Below, piece after piece: positions 1-9,646 of a stretch of 64,000 nt of DNA. The notes below the pieces were generated by a model, which had not been told where the DNA came from, made no database searches, and saw only the letters and a list, made by a program, of their open reading frames with translations. How positions within the stretch are numbered: position 1 is the first letter of the stretch; each line of letters opens with the position of its first letter. The position numbers and the translations under genes were made by a program. This stretch comes from Verrucomicrobiota bacterium. GTDB taxonomy: Bacteria; Verrucomicrobiota; Verrucomicrobiia; Limisphaerales; J093. Where the stretch lies: NCBI GenBank assembly GCA_027493615.1, contig JAOSKK010000012.1, positions 62,001 to 126,000 on the forward strand, written 5' to 3'.

Positions 1-1489
1 GAGACCGAGCAGGTGCAGGATGGTGGCGTGGAGGTCGTAGACCTGGGTGGGGCGGCGGCGGTCGAGGGGTTTGTAGCCCCACGGGTCGCTGGGCCCGTAG
101 GAGAGGCCGGGCTTGATGCCGCCACCGCAAAGCCAGTTGGTGAAGCAAAAGGGATTGTGGTCGCGACCCAGCCCGCCTTGCGATGACGGCAGGCGGCCGA
201 ATTCGGTGGTCCAGAACACGAGGGTGTCGTCGAGCAGACCGCGCTGTTTGAGGTCCTGGATGAGCGCGGCCGTGCCGCGGGCGAAGCCCAGCGCCAGCGG
301 GCCGTGATCGCGGCGGACGTCCTCGTGGGAATCCCAGTTGCGTCGGGGGAAGCCGTTGTCGTTGCCGGACCAGACCTGGACAAACCGCACGCCGCGTTCG
401 ATGAGGCGGCGGGCGACGAGGCACTTGCGGCCGAAGTGATCGCGTTCCTCGGCGGCGTTGATTTCCTTGGGCCAGACCTTGGTCGAGCGGTCGATGCCGT
501 AGGCGTCGAGGACGTAGTCCGGTTCCCGGGTAATGTCCAGGGCTTCCGGTGCGGCCAACTGCATGCGGGCGGCGAGTTCGTAGCTGCGGATGCGGGCGTC
601 GAGGCGGGCATCACCGGCGCGGGCGTTGGCGTGGGTGCGGTTGAGTTCGCGCAGGAGTTCTTGGGCGGCGGCCTCGCTGCGGGGGTGATAAGTCGCCGCG
701 GCGGTCGGGGAACAGGTCGTGGATGGGGTTCTCGCGGCCGGGATAGATGGTCGTCCCGGCATGCTGGGGTGGGAGGAAGGCGGCGTCCCAGTTCTTGGGG
801 CCATTCGAGGCGAAGCCGCGGTGGTCGGGCAGGACGACGAAGGCGGGCAGATTCTCGTTGAGGCTGCCCAGTCCGTAGCTGACCCAGGCGCCCATGCCGG
901 GGAAGCCGGGCAACTGAAAGCCGGTGGCCTGCAGGTAGGTGGCCTGGCTGTGAATGCCAGTCTTGCCGACCATGTTGTGAATGAAGGCGAGGTCATCCAC
1001 CACCGCGCCGAGGTCGGCCACGACCTCACTGAGCAGCTTGCCGGACTGGCCGTAGGGGCGGAATTCCCAGATGGGTTTGAGCCAGGGTCCGAGGCCGTCC
1101 TGGAACGCTTCGATGGGTTCCCCGAAGTCGCTGGGCTGGCCGTCGCGTTTCACCAGTTCGGGCTTGTAGTCGAAGAGGTCGAGGTGGCTGGCGGCGCCGG
1201 CCATGAAGAGTTGGATGACCCGTTTGGCACGGGGCGGGTGGTGGGTCGCTGGAAGCGCGGAGGGCGAGGGTTGCGGGGTGGGATCGGACGCGAGGAGACG
1301 GTCGCTGCCGAGCAGCCTGGCGAGGGCGATGCCACCAAGGCCGCCGCCGGAGCGCCAGAGGAACTCGCGGCGGGTGACGCCCGCACGCGAGAACCGTGCA
1401 GGCAGGATGCCCGCACCACAGGGCGAGGCAGGCGGGGGCGCCGGCATCACAAGATTCGCGGTGCCAGGGGAGGGGATGGGGCGGTTCAT
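1..1489 (-). CDS. DUF1501 family Tat-exported protein (C-terminus cut by window edge, one frameshift)
   Basis: This is a DUF1501 protein, a sulfatase-like fold family that in Planctomycetes and Verrucomicrobia is usually encoded beside PSD1 proteins; no enzyme activity is established for it. The N-terminus has a twin-arginine motif TRREFLWRSGGG near residue 40. Typical DUF1501 blocks follow, including HNMVGKTGIHSQATYLQATG and, in the second frame, RRLIERGVRFVQVWSGNDNG and LVFWTTEFGRLPSSQGGLGRDH. The frame changes near 690-696, where one extra T in an ACTTATC context (plus strand GATAAGT) explains the shift. The protein is about 495 residues up to the window edge and probably lacks only the last few dozen. 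The upstream PSD1 gene on the same strand ends 150 bp away, consistent with one transcription unit. The residues before the Tat motif are partly encoded by dispersed repeat R1, so the true start could be internal. Confidence 0.9.
1396..1422 (+). repeat. Dispersed repeat R1, copy a
   Basis: A copy of a roughly 26-bp repeat whose core is close to GGATGCCCGCACCACAG. Other copies are at 1538, 5592 and 62463. This copy lies in frame inside the predicted leader of the DUF1501 gene, upstream of the Tat motif. Confidence 0.7.
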
Positions 1490-1537
1490 GGGGCGTTAGC
1501 GTGAAACGAGCGCTCCGGCCAGCGGCGGTGGACGATG

Positions 1538-1616
1538 GTGCAGGCAAGATGCCCGCACCACAGCAGGAGGCGGGCTGGAAGTTCGCACCACAGGAGGAGG
1601 CGGGCGGGACGTCGGC
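1538..1616 (+). repeat. Dispersed repeat R1, copy b with degenerate tandem units
   Basis: A clear R1 copy (1538-1563) is followed by a degenerate unit at 1571-1593 sharing CGCACCACAG, and by a more decayed GGCGGGCGGGAC unit. The spacing is about 30 bp. It fills the gap between the PSD1 stop and the DUF1501 start. Confidence 0.65.
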
Positions 1617-1638
1617 AAGAGGACGCCTTGGGCTGCGG

Positions 1639-4600
1639 TCAGTCGACGAAAGAGAACTCGTTCAAGTTGAAGAGGACGCGGCATAGGTTGGTGAGGCCGA
1701 ACTGCGCGGCATACCGTGTGAGGGCTTGTTCCTCGGAGGCGGTGGGCGGGCGGCCGAGTGCCTCGGTGTGGGCGCGCCGGACCTTGGCGAGGAGGTCGCC
1801 ATCGTCCAGATCGAGGCGGGCGGCGAAGTGCTGGGAGAGGGTGAGGACGAGCGCGTTATTGAGGAGGGCGAGGGATTGCAGCGGAGAGACGCTTTCGTTG
1901 CGGCGCCCCACCTGCATCGAGGGATCGGCACAATCGAGGGTGGTGGAGGAAGGGTTGTGGCTGTGAGCGCACGATGAAGCGATAGATGGAACGGCGGTGG
2001 GTCTGCGGGTCGTCAGGGTCGTGGAGGGCGTAGAGGTAGTGGGGCGAGTGTTCGGGCTTGTCCACGACAAAGTCGCGGAAGCTCGGTCCGCCCAGGGTGA
2101 GATCGAGCCGGCCCGCGACGAACAGGAGGGCGTCGCGCACGGCTTCGGCCTCGAGCTTCCGGCGGTTGGCCCGCCAGAGATAGCGGTTGCTGGCGTCGAG
2201 GGCGGCCTGGGCGGGGGTATCCAGCGAACGTTGCCGGTAGGTGGCGCTGGTGACCAGAAGGCGATGCAGGCGCTTGAAAGATTGACCGCCGTCGCGGAAT
2301 TCGACGGCCAACCAGTCGAGCAGCTCCGGGTGGGTGGGTTGGGCGCCCATGCGACCGAAGTCATTCGGGGTTTCGACCAGGCCGCTGCCGAAATGGTATT
2401 GCCAGACGCGATTGACGATGGAGCGCCAGGTCAGCGGGTTGTCAGGGCGGGTCAGCCAACGAGCGAGGGCGGCGCGACGTTCCCCCTCGGCGTGGTGGGG
2501 TGGCAGGTCGAAGCGCGGGGAAGGCCGGGCAAACAGCTCAGCGTCCCCGGTCCGACCTCGCGGCCCGGCGTCTGCACATTGCCGCGGTGCAGGACATGGA
2601 TGGGTCGGGGCCGGCCGCCGTTTGCGCCGGTGCCGGCGAAGGCGCCGGAGCCGGTATGGACGGCGGCGATGAAGACCTTGTCCGGTTCGGGGAGGGCGGC
2701 CAGCGCGAGCCGGGTGGCGGTCAGGGCGCGATCCAGCTCTGCCGAGGTGGCGCGTTCGTCGGCGGACAGCGCGCCGTTGCGGAGGGCGTCGCGCTCGACG
2801 CGGAGGGCGGCCAGTTCGGCGTTGTCTGCCTCCCGGCTTCCGGGGTGCCAGCCGTCGGTGAGGTTCTGCTTCTGCCAGCGCGGGGGTGCTTCGATGGAAT
2901 CGAGGGCGGAGACAGCGGCGCCCAGGGCGGCGTTGGTGCCGGCAGGGGTGAGGGCTGTGAGTTCGGCCAGGGCGAAGATGAAGTCTTCTTGTCGAAGGGC
3001 CAGTCGGGTGGCCGTCACCCGCAGGAAGCGCGCGGTGCGCCCGGCGGCCTCGACCGAGAACGGCTCCAAGCCGGGGTTGGGCTGGTCCGCCTGGGTGAAA
3101 TCGCCGAGCACGGCGACGTCTTGGACGAAGCCTTCGTCGTTGGCGAGTTCGACCTTAAAGCGGACGGGAAAGCCGAAGCCGGCGCCGATGCCGTTGAAGT
3201 CGTCGTGGGCGGGATGGAGCACGACGCGGGCGAGGGCGGTGGGTTGGCCGAGATCGATCTGGACCCATTTGGGGACATTGGGCTGGGGCTCGATGGCGCT
3301 GTGATAGCCGAAGGCCTCGGAGGCGGGATGGGACTTGGCGAGGGCGGCGATGCGGCGATCGAGCTCGAGGAGGGAGGGCCGAGGCGGGCGCGGAGGGCGT
3401 CCTCCAGGGCCTGTCGGCGCGCGGTCAGGTCGGCTTGACGCGTGGCGAGTTCGCGTCGTTTCCGGGCCACGTCGGCGTCCCGGTCGTAGGGTTGGTCGGC
3501 GCGGTCAACGGCGGCAAACACGGCTTGGAGGCGGTAGTAATCCTCCTGGGGATGGGATCGAAGCGGTGATCGTGGCACTGGGCGCACTGGACGGTCAGGC
3601 TGTTGAAGGTCTGGATCGTGGTGCCCACCATGTCATCGCGGTCGAGGTGACGGGCGATCTTGCCATCGGTTTTCGACTCGGGGACTTCGGCGTGGCCGAT
3701 CAGGTCCCAGGGGCCGGCCGCGAGGAAGCCGAGGGCCTCGAAGCCGTCGCGGGTGTCGGGGAAGAGGACGTCGCCGGCGAGTTGTTCCTGGACGAAGCGA
3801 TGGTAGGGCTTGTCCTGGTTGAAGCTGCGGATGACGTAGTCGCGGTAAGGCCAGGCGTTCGGGCGCGGCTGGTCCTTGTCGTAGCCGTGCGTCTCGCCGT
3901 AGTGGACCACATCGAGCCAGTGCCGGGCCCAGCGTTCGCCGTAGTGCGGAGATGCCAGCAGTTGATCGACCAGTTGTTCATACGCGTCCGGGGCTTCGCT
4001 GGCGAGAAACGCGTCGACCTGCGCAGGTGTGGGCGGCAGACCGAGCAGATCGAAGAACAGGCGGCGGATGAGGGTGCGGCGGTCCGCCTCGGGGGACTGA
4101 GTCAGGTGGTGCTCGGCGAGGAGGGCGAGGATGAAGGCATCGACCGGATTCGCGACCCGGGCGCCGGACAAGCTGACAGATGGCACGACGGGCCGGGTGA
4201 GGGGCCGGAGCGACCACCAATCGGCGGCCGGAACCGTGGTGGTTTCCGCGGGCGGTCCAGCAGCGTTGGTCCAGGGGGCGCCCTGGTCAATCCAGGCACG
4301 CAGCAGGCCGATCGCCTCAGGCGTGAGCGGTTCGCCTTTGCCGGGCGGCGGCATTTCGAGGTCCGGGACCTGGCGGGCGACGTAGTGAATGAGGGGGCTT
4401 TCCACGCTGCGGCCCGGGCGTATGGCGGGGCCGCGGTCGCCCCCGCCAGGGCACGTTGGGGATCGTCAAGACGGAAGCCGCTGCGGGAACGTTCGGCCCC
4501 GTGGCAGCGCAGGCAGGCGGTGGCGAAGAGCGGCTGGATGTCGGTGGTGAAATCCACCGGACGGCTGGCGGGGGCGGGGGAGGGTGGCCGGGTCGAAGGG

Positions 4601-4708
4601 GTGGGCAGCGGACGGTGACGGGAGCCCGGCGGTGAGCAGGACGGCCACGAGCCAGGATCGCACGGGGCGGAGGCGAGGCGGCGGGGTGACGACATCCGGC
4701 TGTCTCAT
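1639..4708 (-). CDS. PSD1-type secreted c-type cytochrome-like protein (DUF1549/DUF1553), several frameshifts
   Basis: This is a PSD1 family protein of about 1,020 residues. An export signal, read from 4708, has the hydrophobic core SWLVAVLLTAG. A planctomycete cytochrome c domain follows with the heme motif CLRCH (near 4510) and a MPPPGKGEPLTPEAI block. Next come DUF1549 (HYGERWARHWLDVVHYGETH, TVQCAQCHDHRFDPI), a discoidin-like insert (about 2900-3250) and DUF1553, ending with SPLQSLALLNNALV and NEFSFVD. The frame changes near 4575, 4420, 3560, 3360, 2500 and 1950, but every family block is present and in order, so I read these as sequence errors. The family is paired with DUF1501 in PVM bacteria and is suspected to act at the envelope, often with polysaccharide degradation. 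The natural start is the ATG at 4708, because only that frame gives a signal peptide. Confidence 0.88.
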
Positions 4709-4897
4709 AGTTTGGTTGAGCGTCAGTGTACCTCAGAAACCGTGCTGCGCGAGTCGAGGGGCAAGGAGGTTCGGGCAAGAGTGGTTGGGCGACGGCTGGT
4801 CCGGGGTCCAAAGACGAACGCTCCGCGCCTCGCCAGGGTCATCCGGTACGCCGCGTCCGCGTCGGGGGCGAGGACGAGGGGTGGATTGGGGGCCGGC

Positions 4898-5175
4898 TTA
4901 CTTCGGCAGGAGGGCGATCAGGTCGTCGTGCGGCCGGGCGATGACATGGGCCGCGATGAGCTTGCCCAAGGGGCCGACGGCGCGGGCGCCCGCCTCGATG
5001 GCGGCGGTGACCGCAGCGACGTCACCGCGGACGATGACGGTGACGTAGGCGGCGCCGATCTTCTCCTTGCCCACGAGCGTCACCTGCGCCGCCTTGAGCA
5101 TGGCGTCGGTGGCTTCGAGGATGGCGGTGAGGCCTTGGGTTTCAGGATGCCCAAGGCCTGGGTGGAAGCGTTCAT
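4898..5175 (-). CDS. BMC-H type bacterial microcompartment shell protein, one frameshift
   Basis: A single BMC-domain shell protein of about 92 residues, the size of PduA/EutM-type hexamer subunits that tile the facets of a microcompartment. The start is [19 protein letters not shown] after restoring one G missing from CTGAAACC near 5145. The body carries [20 protein letters not shown] and the pore-loop segment [15 protein letters not shown], and it ends [13 protein letters not shown]. The ATG at 5175 overlaps the TGA of the upstream BMC gene in an ATGA junction, if that gene ends in the frame observed there. Poly-C runs just before the junction mean a fused tandem BMC protein cannot be excluded. 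It probably forms the shell together with the adjacent BMC gene. Confidence 0.85.
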
Positions 5176-5525
5176 GTTGGGTGGGGTGGGGGCGGGGAAG
5201 TCGGAGGGGAGCCATTGGTCGCGACCGCCGTAGAGGGGGTTGAAGGTGTTGGGAAAGTCGACGAGGGCGCGGAGGGCGGTTCGGGGCGGGCCAGGCATTG
5301 GACGCGGGCGGTGGCGCCCAGGTCGCGGGTTCGCTGGACGGCAATGGCCAGGGCGGACTCGATAGCCGCGACATCGCCGGCAAGGCGGAGGAGGAGGTAC
5401 TCGTTGCCGGTGGTTTCGATGCCAAGCAGGTGAACAGGGGCGGCCTTGACCATGTGGTCGGCCACCACAGCGGCGAGGCTCACGAAAGGGATTTCCGCGA
5501 GGCCCAGGGCCAGGGAGGGATTCAT
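5172..5525 (-). CDS. BMC-domain shell protein with C-terminal extension, one or two frameshifts
   Basis: The second BMC-domain protein begins [20 protein letters not shown] (ATG at 5525; an in-frame ATG also exists at 5579). It contains [14 protein letters not shown] and [17 protein letters not shown], the usual BMC helix and strand pattern. After the domain the frame shifts near 5282, where one missing C would restore [20 protein letters not shown]. The tail [11 protein letters not shown] extends about 30 residues past a normal BMC-H domain. It is directly upstream of the BMC-H gene on the same strand. No BMC-P (EutN/CcmL) vertex gene, PduL or class II aldolase of the known PVM-type locus is visible in this window. 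Confidence 0.82.
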   Translation of the reverse strand: MNPSLALGLAEIPFVSLAAVVADHMVKAAPVHLLGIETTGNEYLLLRLAGDVAAIESALAIAVQRTRDLGATARVQCLARPEPPSAPSSTFPTPSTPSTAVATNGSPPTSPPPPHPT

Positions 5526-5591
5526 CGCGGCGACCGCCGGGGAAGCGACCTGATCATTTGGGACCTGCTCAGGGATCATGCATCACGGAAA

Positions 5592-5617
5592 GTGCAGGCT
5601 GGAAGCCCGCACCACAG
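5592..5617 (+). repeat. Dispersed repeat R1, copy c
   Basis: R1 core GCTGGAAGCCCGCACCACAG, preceded by GTGCAG. It is essentially identical to the copy at 62463 and is intergenic. Confidence 0.75.
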
Positions 5618-5640
5618 GTCCATGGAACGCCTCCCTCAGC

Positions 5641-5716
5641 CCAATCCCCGATGTTCGTGATCGGCGGAGAATCGAGGACGTGACGTCTTCCGCTGATTGC
5701 GAACCTCGGGGATTGG
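5641..5716. repeat. 76-bp inverted repeat / long hairpin
   Basis: The left arm CCAATCCCCGATGTTCG (5641-5657) is complementary to the right arm CGAACCTCGGGGATTGG (5700-5716) with one mismatch. The inner part continues to pair (ATCGGCGGA with TCCGCTGAT allowing a wobble) around a GACGTGACGTC centre. The fold is too long for an ordinary terminator and has no U-tract. It may be a structured or MITE-like repeat. Confidence 0.6.
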
Positions 5717-6042
5717 GGAAGTGACGGGATTCTCTTGGATCGGCTCAGGGGCCACAAAACGACTTGGCTGGATGCCTCTGCTGCAAGTTCCATTCTGCCT
5801 TCTGCATTCCGGTTCATGGGGGGGGACAGGGATCCCAGGGGAGTATCCGGTCCAATCATCGCCCCCTCTGTCAGGCCGTGCGGAGGCCGGGACCAAGGGG
5901 TGGGGCGCGCAGTGTATGGAATGCGCGTTCGCACGATTGGGGTTTGGCGGCGAAGGCCAACTGGCGGGCGGGATCGCGATGCTGCCGTTTGACCACGAGA
6001 CAGACCTGGCTGGCCTGGGTGAACGGGACGACGGCATGCTCG

Positions 6043-7260
6043 TCAGACATGAGCGATCGCCGGGCGCCGGGGTTCGAACGCGGCTTCGAACAGCTTCACG
6101 AAGTCTCCGACGCCGAGGGGGCAAGGATTGAACTGGGCGGTCCACTGGCGGGCGGCCTCGGCGGCCAGGTCGGGCACAGCCGCGGGGGCGACGCCCAAGT
6201 CGTGGAGCGAAGGAGCGATGCGAGCGACGTTGAGCAGGGTTTCGAGGGTTTCGACCAGGGCGTCCACAGCGGCTTCGACGCCGTCGGACACGCAGGCCAA
6301 CTCGGGGCGGAAGCCAACTCGGCGTAGGCGCGACGGGTATCGGCGTCTTGGGCGGCGTTGAACCGGATGACGTGGGGGAGCATGAGGCCGACGGCTTCGC
6401 CGTGGACGATGTTGAACCGGGCGGTGAGGGGATTGGCGCAGGAGTGGGCGGCGCCGAGCATCGAGTTCTCGATGGCCAGGCCGGCGAGGGCGGCGCCGAG
6501 GAGCATGTGGCCGCGGGCCTCGCGATCCTGGGGTCGGCGAGGACGCGGGGGAAGGCGCCCACCAGCCGCTGGAAGGCCGTGTGCGCATACATCAGGGAGA
6601 TGGGATTGCGGGGGCGGGTGACGGCGGTCTCGAGGGCGTGGGCCAGGGCGTCGACGCCGGTGTGGGCCGTGACGGCGAAGGGCTGAGAGAGGGTCAGGTC
6701 CGGGTCGAGGAGGGCGATGCGGGCGGCGGCCTTGGGGTCGAGGCAGGCCATCTTTTGGTGGGTGACCTCGTCGGCGATGAGGGCGGCGGACTGGCACTCG
6801 CTGCCGGTGCCGGCGGTGGTGGGGATGGCGATGAGGGGAGCATGGGGCGGGTGGCCTTGCCCCGACCCCAGTAATCGCGCATCTCACCGCCGTTGGTGAA
6901 GAGGAAGTTGCAGCCCTTGGCGGTATCCATGGCGCTGCCGCCTCCCAGGCCAACAAGGATATCCACCCGGTGGGCCCGGGCGGCTTCGACGGCGCGGCTG
7001 ACATCGAGGGTGGTGGGGTTCTCGCGGACGCCATCGTACACAGCCACGTCCAGTCCGGCGGTGGTCAGGGCAGTGCGCGCGTGGTCGGCGTGGCCGGCGG
7101 CGACCAGGCCGGGGTCGGTGACGAGAAGGGCGCGCTGGCCGCCGAGCTCGCGGGCGAGTTCTCCGGCCCGGGCGAGGGTGCCATGGCCACAGACAAGGCG
7201 GGTGCGGGGCTCGTGGTCGAAGGCCAGCGTGGGACTGGAGTGGTGGAGGCGTAGGCTCAT
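6043..7260 (-). CDS. Iron-containing alcohol dehydrogenase, about three frameshifts
   Basis: A group III (iron-type) NAD(P)-dependent alcohol dehydrogenase of about 405 residues. The N-terminal nucleotide-binding half has [18 protein letters not shown]. The middle frame has PDLTLSQP and [14 protein letters not shown], the family signature. The later frame has [20 protein letters not shown] and [11 protein letters not shown], giving the metal-binding histidines. Breaks lie near 6845, 6530 (C4 where C5 restores [10 protein letters not shown]) and 6315. The ATG at 7260 overlaps the TGA of the upstream gene (ATGA), suggesting translational coupling. With the aldehyde dehydrogenase two genes upstream it could interconvert an alcohol, aldehyde and acid. 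The nearby BMC genes suggest a volatile or toxic aldehyde, but the substrate is not visible from sequence. Confidence 0.88.
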
Positions 7261-7900
7261 CGGCGGCCGGTGGGGCTGGACGGATCCGTGGGGTCAGGGC
7301 GGTCGAATGGGGTTTCGTCGGGTTCGGGCGTGATGGTCACCTCCGTGGCATCCGGTTCCCCTGGCCAGTCTTCGCTTCCGGGGCCAGGTCCCTCCATGGC
7401 GAGGACGTAGTGGAAACCCCCTTCGCCGCAACGGCGCATCAGGTTGCCCATGACGCGTTCCACCATAGCCGGGGAGTCGTCGGGCCCCTGGACGTAGAGA
7501 GGTTTGCCGTCCCTACCGAACGTGAACTGCTGGGTGCAGGTGGAGGGGTTGATGCCTCCGAACACGCGGGCGCCCTTCCGGTAGTCGGGGTGGGGTTCGA
7601 AGCCGAGGTGGCGGGCGTAGGCGACGGCGTCCTCGACGAGTTTGCGGGCGCAGGGCGGGGTGATGGCGGTGCGGCCGTCGTGTTCGTAGATCCGCGGGAG
7701 GAAGTCCTGTTCGTACTCCTCGGCGTAGAACTGGGTGAAGAAGGCACTTTGACGCCGAGGCAGTACATATCCAGCAGGAACACGCCGACCTCGGCATCGC
7801 CATTGCCTTTGAAGCGCGCGACCACGACGTATCCCATGCCGTTTTCGAAGAGGTTGCGGCTGTGCCAGGCCTCAGTGGGTTTTTTGACGGGAGCGACCAT
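7257..7900 (-). CDS. Conserved protein of unknown function, coupled to alcohol dehydrogenase (one frameshift)
   Basis: I do not recognise a named family with certainty. The protein is about 214 residues. It starts MVAPVKKPTEAWHSRNLFEN and continues GYVVVARFKGNGDAEVGVFL, then LLDMYCLGVK. The frame shifts near 7745; one missing base would give LGVKDAFFTQFYAEEYEQDF. After this come AVAYARHLGFEPHPDYRKGA and VFGGINPSTCTQQFTFGRDG. The C-terminus is acidic and proline-rich (EPDETPFDRPDPTDP). There is no signal peptide or membrane helix. The stop overlaps the alcohol dehydrogenase start, and the aldehyde dehydrogenase lies 97 bp upstream, so it is probably part of the same metabolic unit. An accessory or regulatory role is possible but unproven. 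Confidence 0.7.
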
Positions 7901-7997
7901 GTCCGGGGATGATGCGGAAAGGGGTCGGGAAGGCAATGGGAGAGCGCGGGGAACCGGAGGCGCAGGCGGGCGCGGCACGTGTCACCGTGTCAGCGTG

Positions 7998-9434
7998 TCA
8001 CCAGGCCCACTCGAGGGCGCGGCGTCGCCAGAGGAACTCAAACAGGTTGCCCTCGTGCGGCTGGTCCCAGGAAATCTTCATGGTGGAGACGGGGCCGAGG
8101 TTGAGTCGTTCGATGTGGGGGAACGCCTGGAGGGCCTCGATGAAGGCCGGGTCCCGCGTGATGGCGCTGACCGCGAGGCTGTAGCCGATCTGCTGCAACA
8201 TGTCGGCCTGCGGCACCTCCACGACGCTGGCATAGGGGCAAAGGAACTCGCGGTTGGCCAGGGGATGGCGGAAGGAATCGCAGCGGATGATGGTGGGCCG
8301 AAGGTAGGTTCCCCCTTCGAAGACGGTCTTGCGCGGTCCGGACCGGTAGCGGGCGGTGACGTCCTCGGCGCCCGGGGTGCGGAGGCCTTCCTCGATCTGG
8401 GCGTCGATCCAGTCGGCCATTTTGGGGTTTGCGAAGCCGGAAAGGCGGGCCTGTTCATCGTCGGGGCGGGTGGGGGCGACGGGGCCGAGGCGTTGGGCGA
8501 GGGCCTCGGCGATGGCGGCGGCGTGGCGGGGGACGACGATGGCACTGGCGTTGATGCAGGAGCGGCCGCCGTTGTCGGCGACGGCGCTTTCGAGGACATC
8601 GAGGTAATCGCGCCATTGCTCGATGCAGTCTTCGCCGATGAGGATTTTGCTCCAGCCGGGGCCGTGGATCTGGATGGCGGGATTGGCGGCGTAGGGCTGG
8701 GTGGTGGCCTGGTCGCCGAAGAGGAGGGCGCGGCCGCAGTGTTCGAGGATGGTGGCGGCGCCTTCGTGGTCGGTGGGGTAGAAGCCGAAGGCCTCGGCGG
8801 GGACTCCGGCGGCGATGAAGGCCTGGATGAGGCGGTAGGGGGTCCAGGGTTCCTCTTTGCCGGGCTTGATGAGGACGGGGGTCTTGAGGGCGATGGCGGG
8901 GGAGCCACAGCGAGTTGACGGCCGGCGAGTTGCTCGGCATGACCAGGCCGAGCGCCTGGCAGGTGGGGGTGAAGGCGAGCCGGGTGCCGAACTGCTCGCC
9001 CCGGCCGGTGTCGAGGATGCCGAGGTCGAGGCCGCGGGTGAGGCCGTTGAGGACGAACCGGAGGTGGGTGAGGGCGTGGTGGATCTTGGCCTGGTTGCGG
9101 CGGACCATGACGTGGGGGAGGCCGCTGGTGGCGCTGAGGGTGCGGACGTAGTCGTCCGCCGACTGGGTGTGACCCTGATCGCCGAGGGGCAGGGTGCCGT
9201 GGAGGAAGAGTTCGCCGGCGTGGGCGGAACGTTCGATCAATTCGGCCACGGTGAAGCGTTTCAGCGCGGCGCGGGCGGCGGCGAGGCGGGCGACGTCACG
9301 CTTGACGATGCCGCCGTTCACCAGGAGACGCGCGCCTTGAGTTCGCCGGAGCGAGGATCTTTGACCTCGAGCTGTTCGAGCGATTCGTAGGCGCGACCGA
9401 GGCGCAGGGCGGGCAGATGGGGCACGGTGTTCAT
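7998..9434 (-). CDS. Aldehyde dehydrogenase family protein, three frameshifts
   Basis: An NAD(P)-dependent aldehyde dehydrogenase of about 478 residues. The start is MNTVPHLPALRLGRAYESLE at 9434. After a break near 9325 comes VNGGIVKRDVARLAAARAAL, then SATSGLPHVMVRRNQAKIHH and GLVMPSNSPAVNSLWLP. The catalytic cysteine is in NGGRSCINASAIV (near 8560). The C-terminal part has FLCPYASVVEVPQADML and ERLNLGPVSTMKISWDQPHE. Further breaks lie near 8895 and 8440. It lies upstream of the unknown protein and the iron alcohol dehydrogenase. The sequence does not resemble the usual CoA-acylating PduP/EutE type, so an acid rather than an acyl-CoA product is plausible, though this is inference. Confidence 0.87.
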
Positions 9435-9485
9435 GTCGTCCGATTCGACGAGAGGGTAGCGCGGAGCGGCGGCGGCGCCAGTTCT

Positions 9486-9561
9486 AGAATCCTCGAAACC
9501 CGAAACTCATGCCGCGCAGGTCAGGTTGCTGGGGTCGATCCCCACGGGTTTCGAGGATTCT
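9486..9561. repeat. Perfect 17-bp inverted repeat with 42-bp spacer
   Basis: AGAATCCTCGAAACCCG (9486-9502) is repeated as its exact reverse complement at 9545-9561. It lies between the stop of the phosphatase regulator (9647) and the start of the aldehyde dehydrogenase (9434), both on the minus strand. It could be an operator pair, a terminator-like structure or a mobile remnant. There is no U-tract on either side. Confidence 0.65.
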
Positions 9562-9646
9562 AAGGAGCGAGGCGCGACAGGGGCGTCAAGCGCTTACGGG
9601 ATGATCCATCAAACCGGACGGCCGGAAGGGTCTGAGGCGCGCCTCG

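Larger units (their letters stand above)
5526..6042 (-). other. Noncoding gap upstream of the BMC genes
   Basis: No credible gene is seen here. The stretch holds R1 copy c and a long hairpin, both listed separately. It lies between the alcohol dehydrogenase stop and the shell genes, so a promoter for the shell genes may be here, but I see no convincing -35/-10 pair. Confidence 0.5.
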
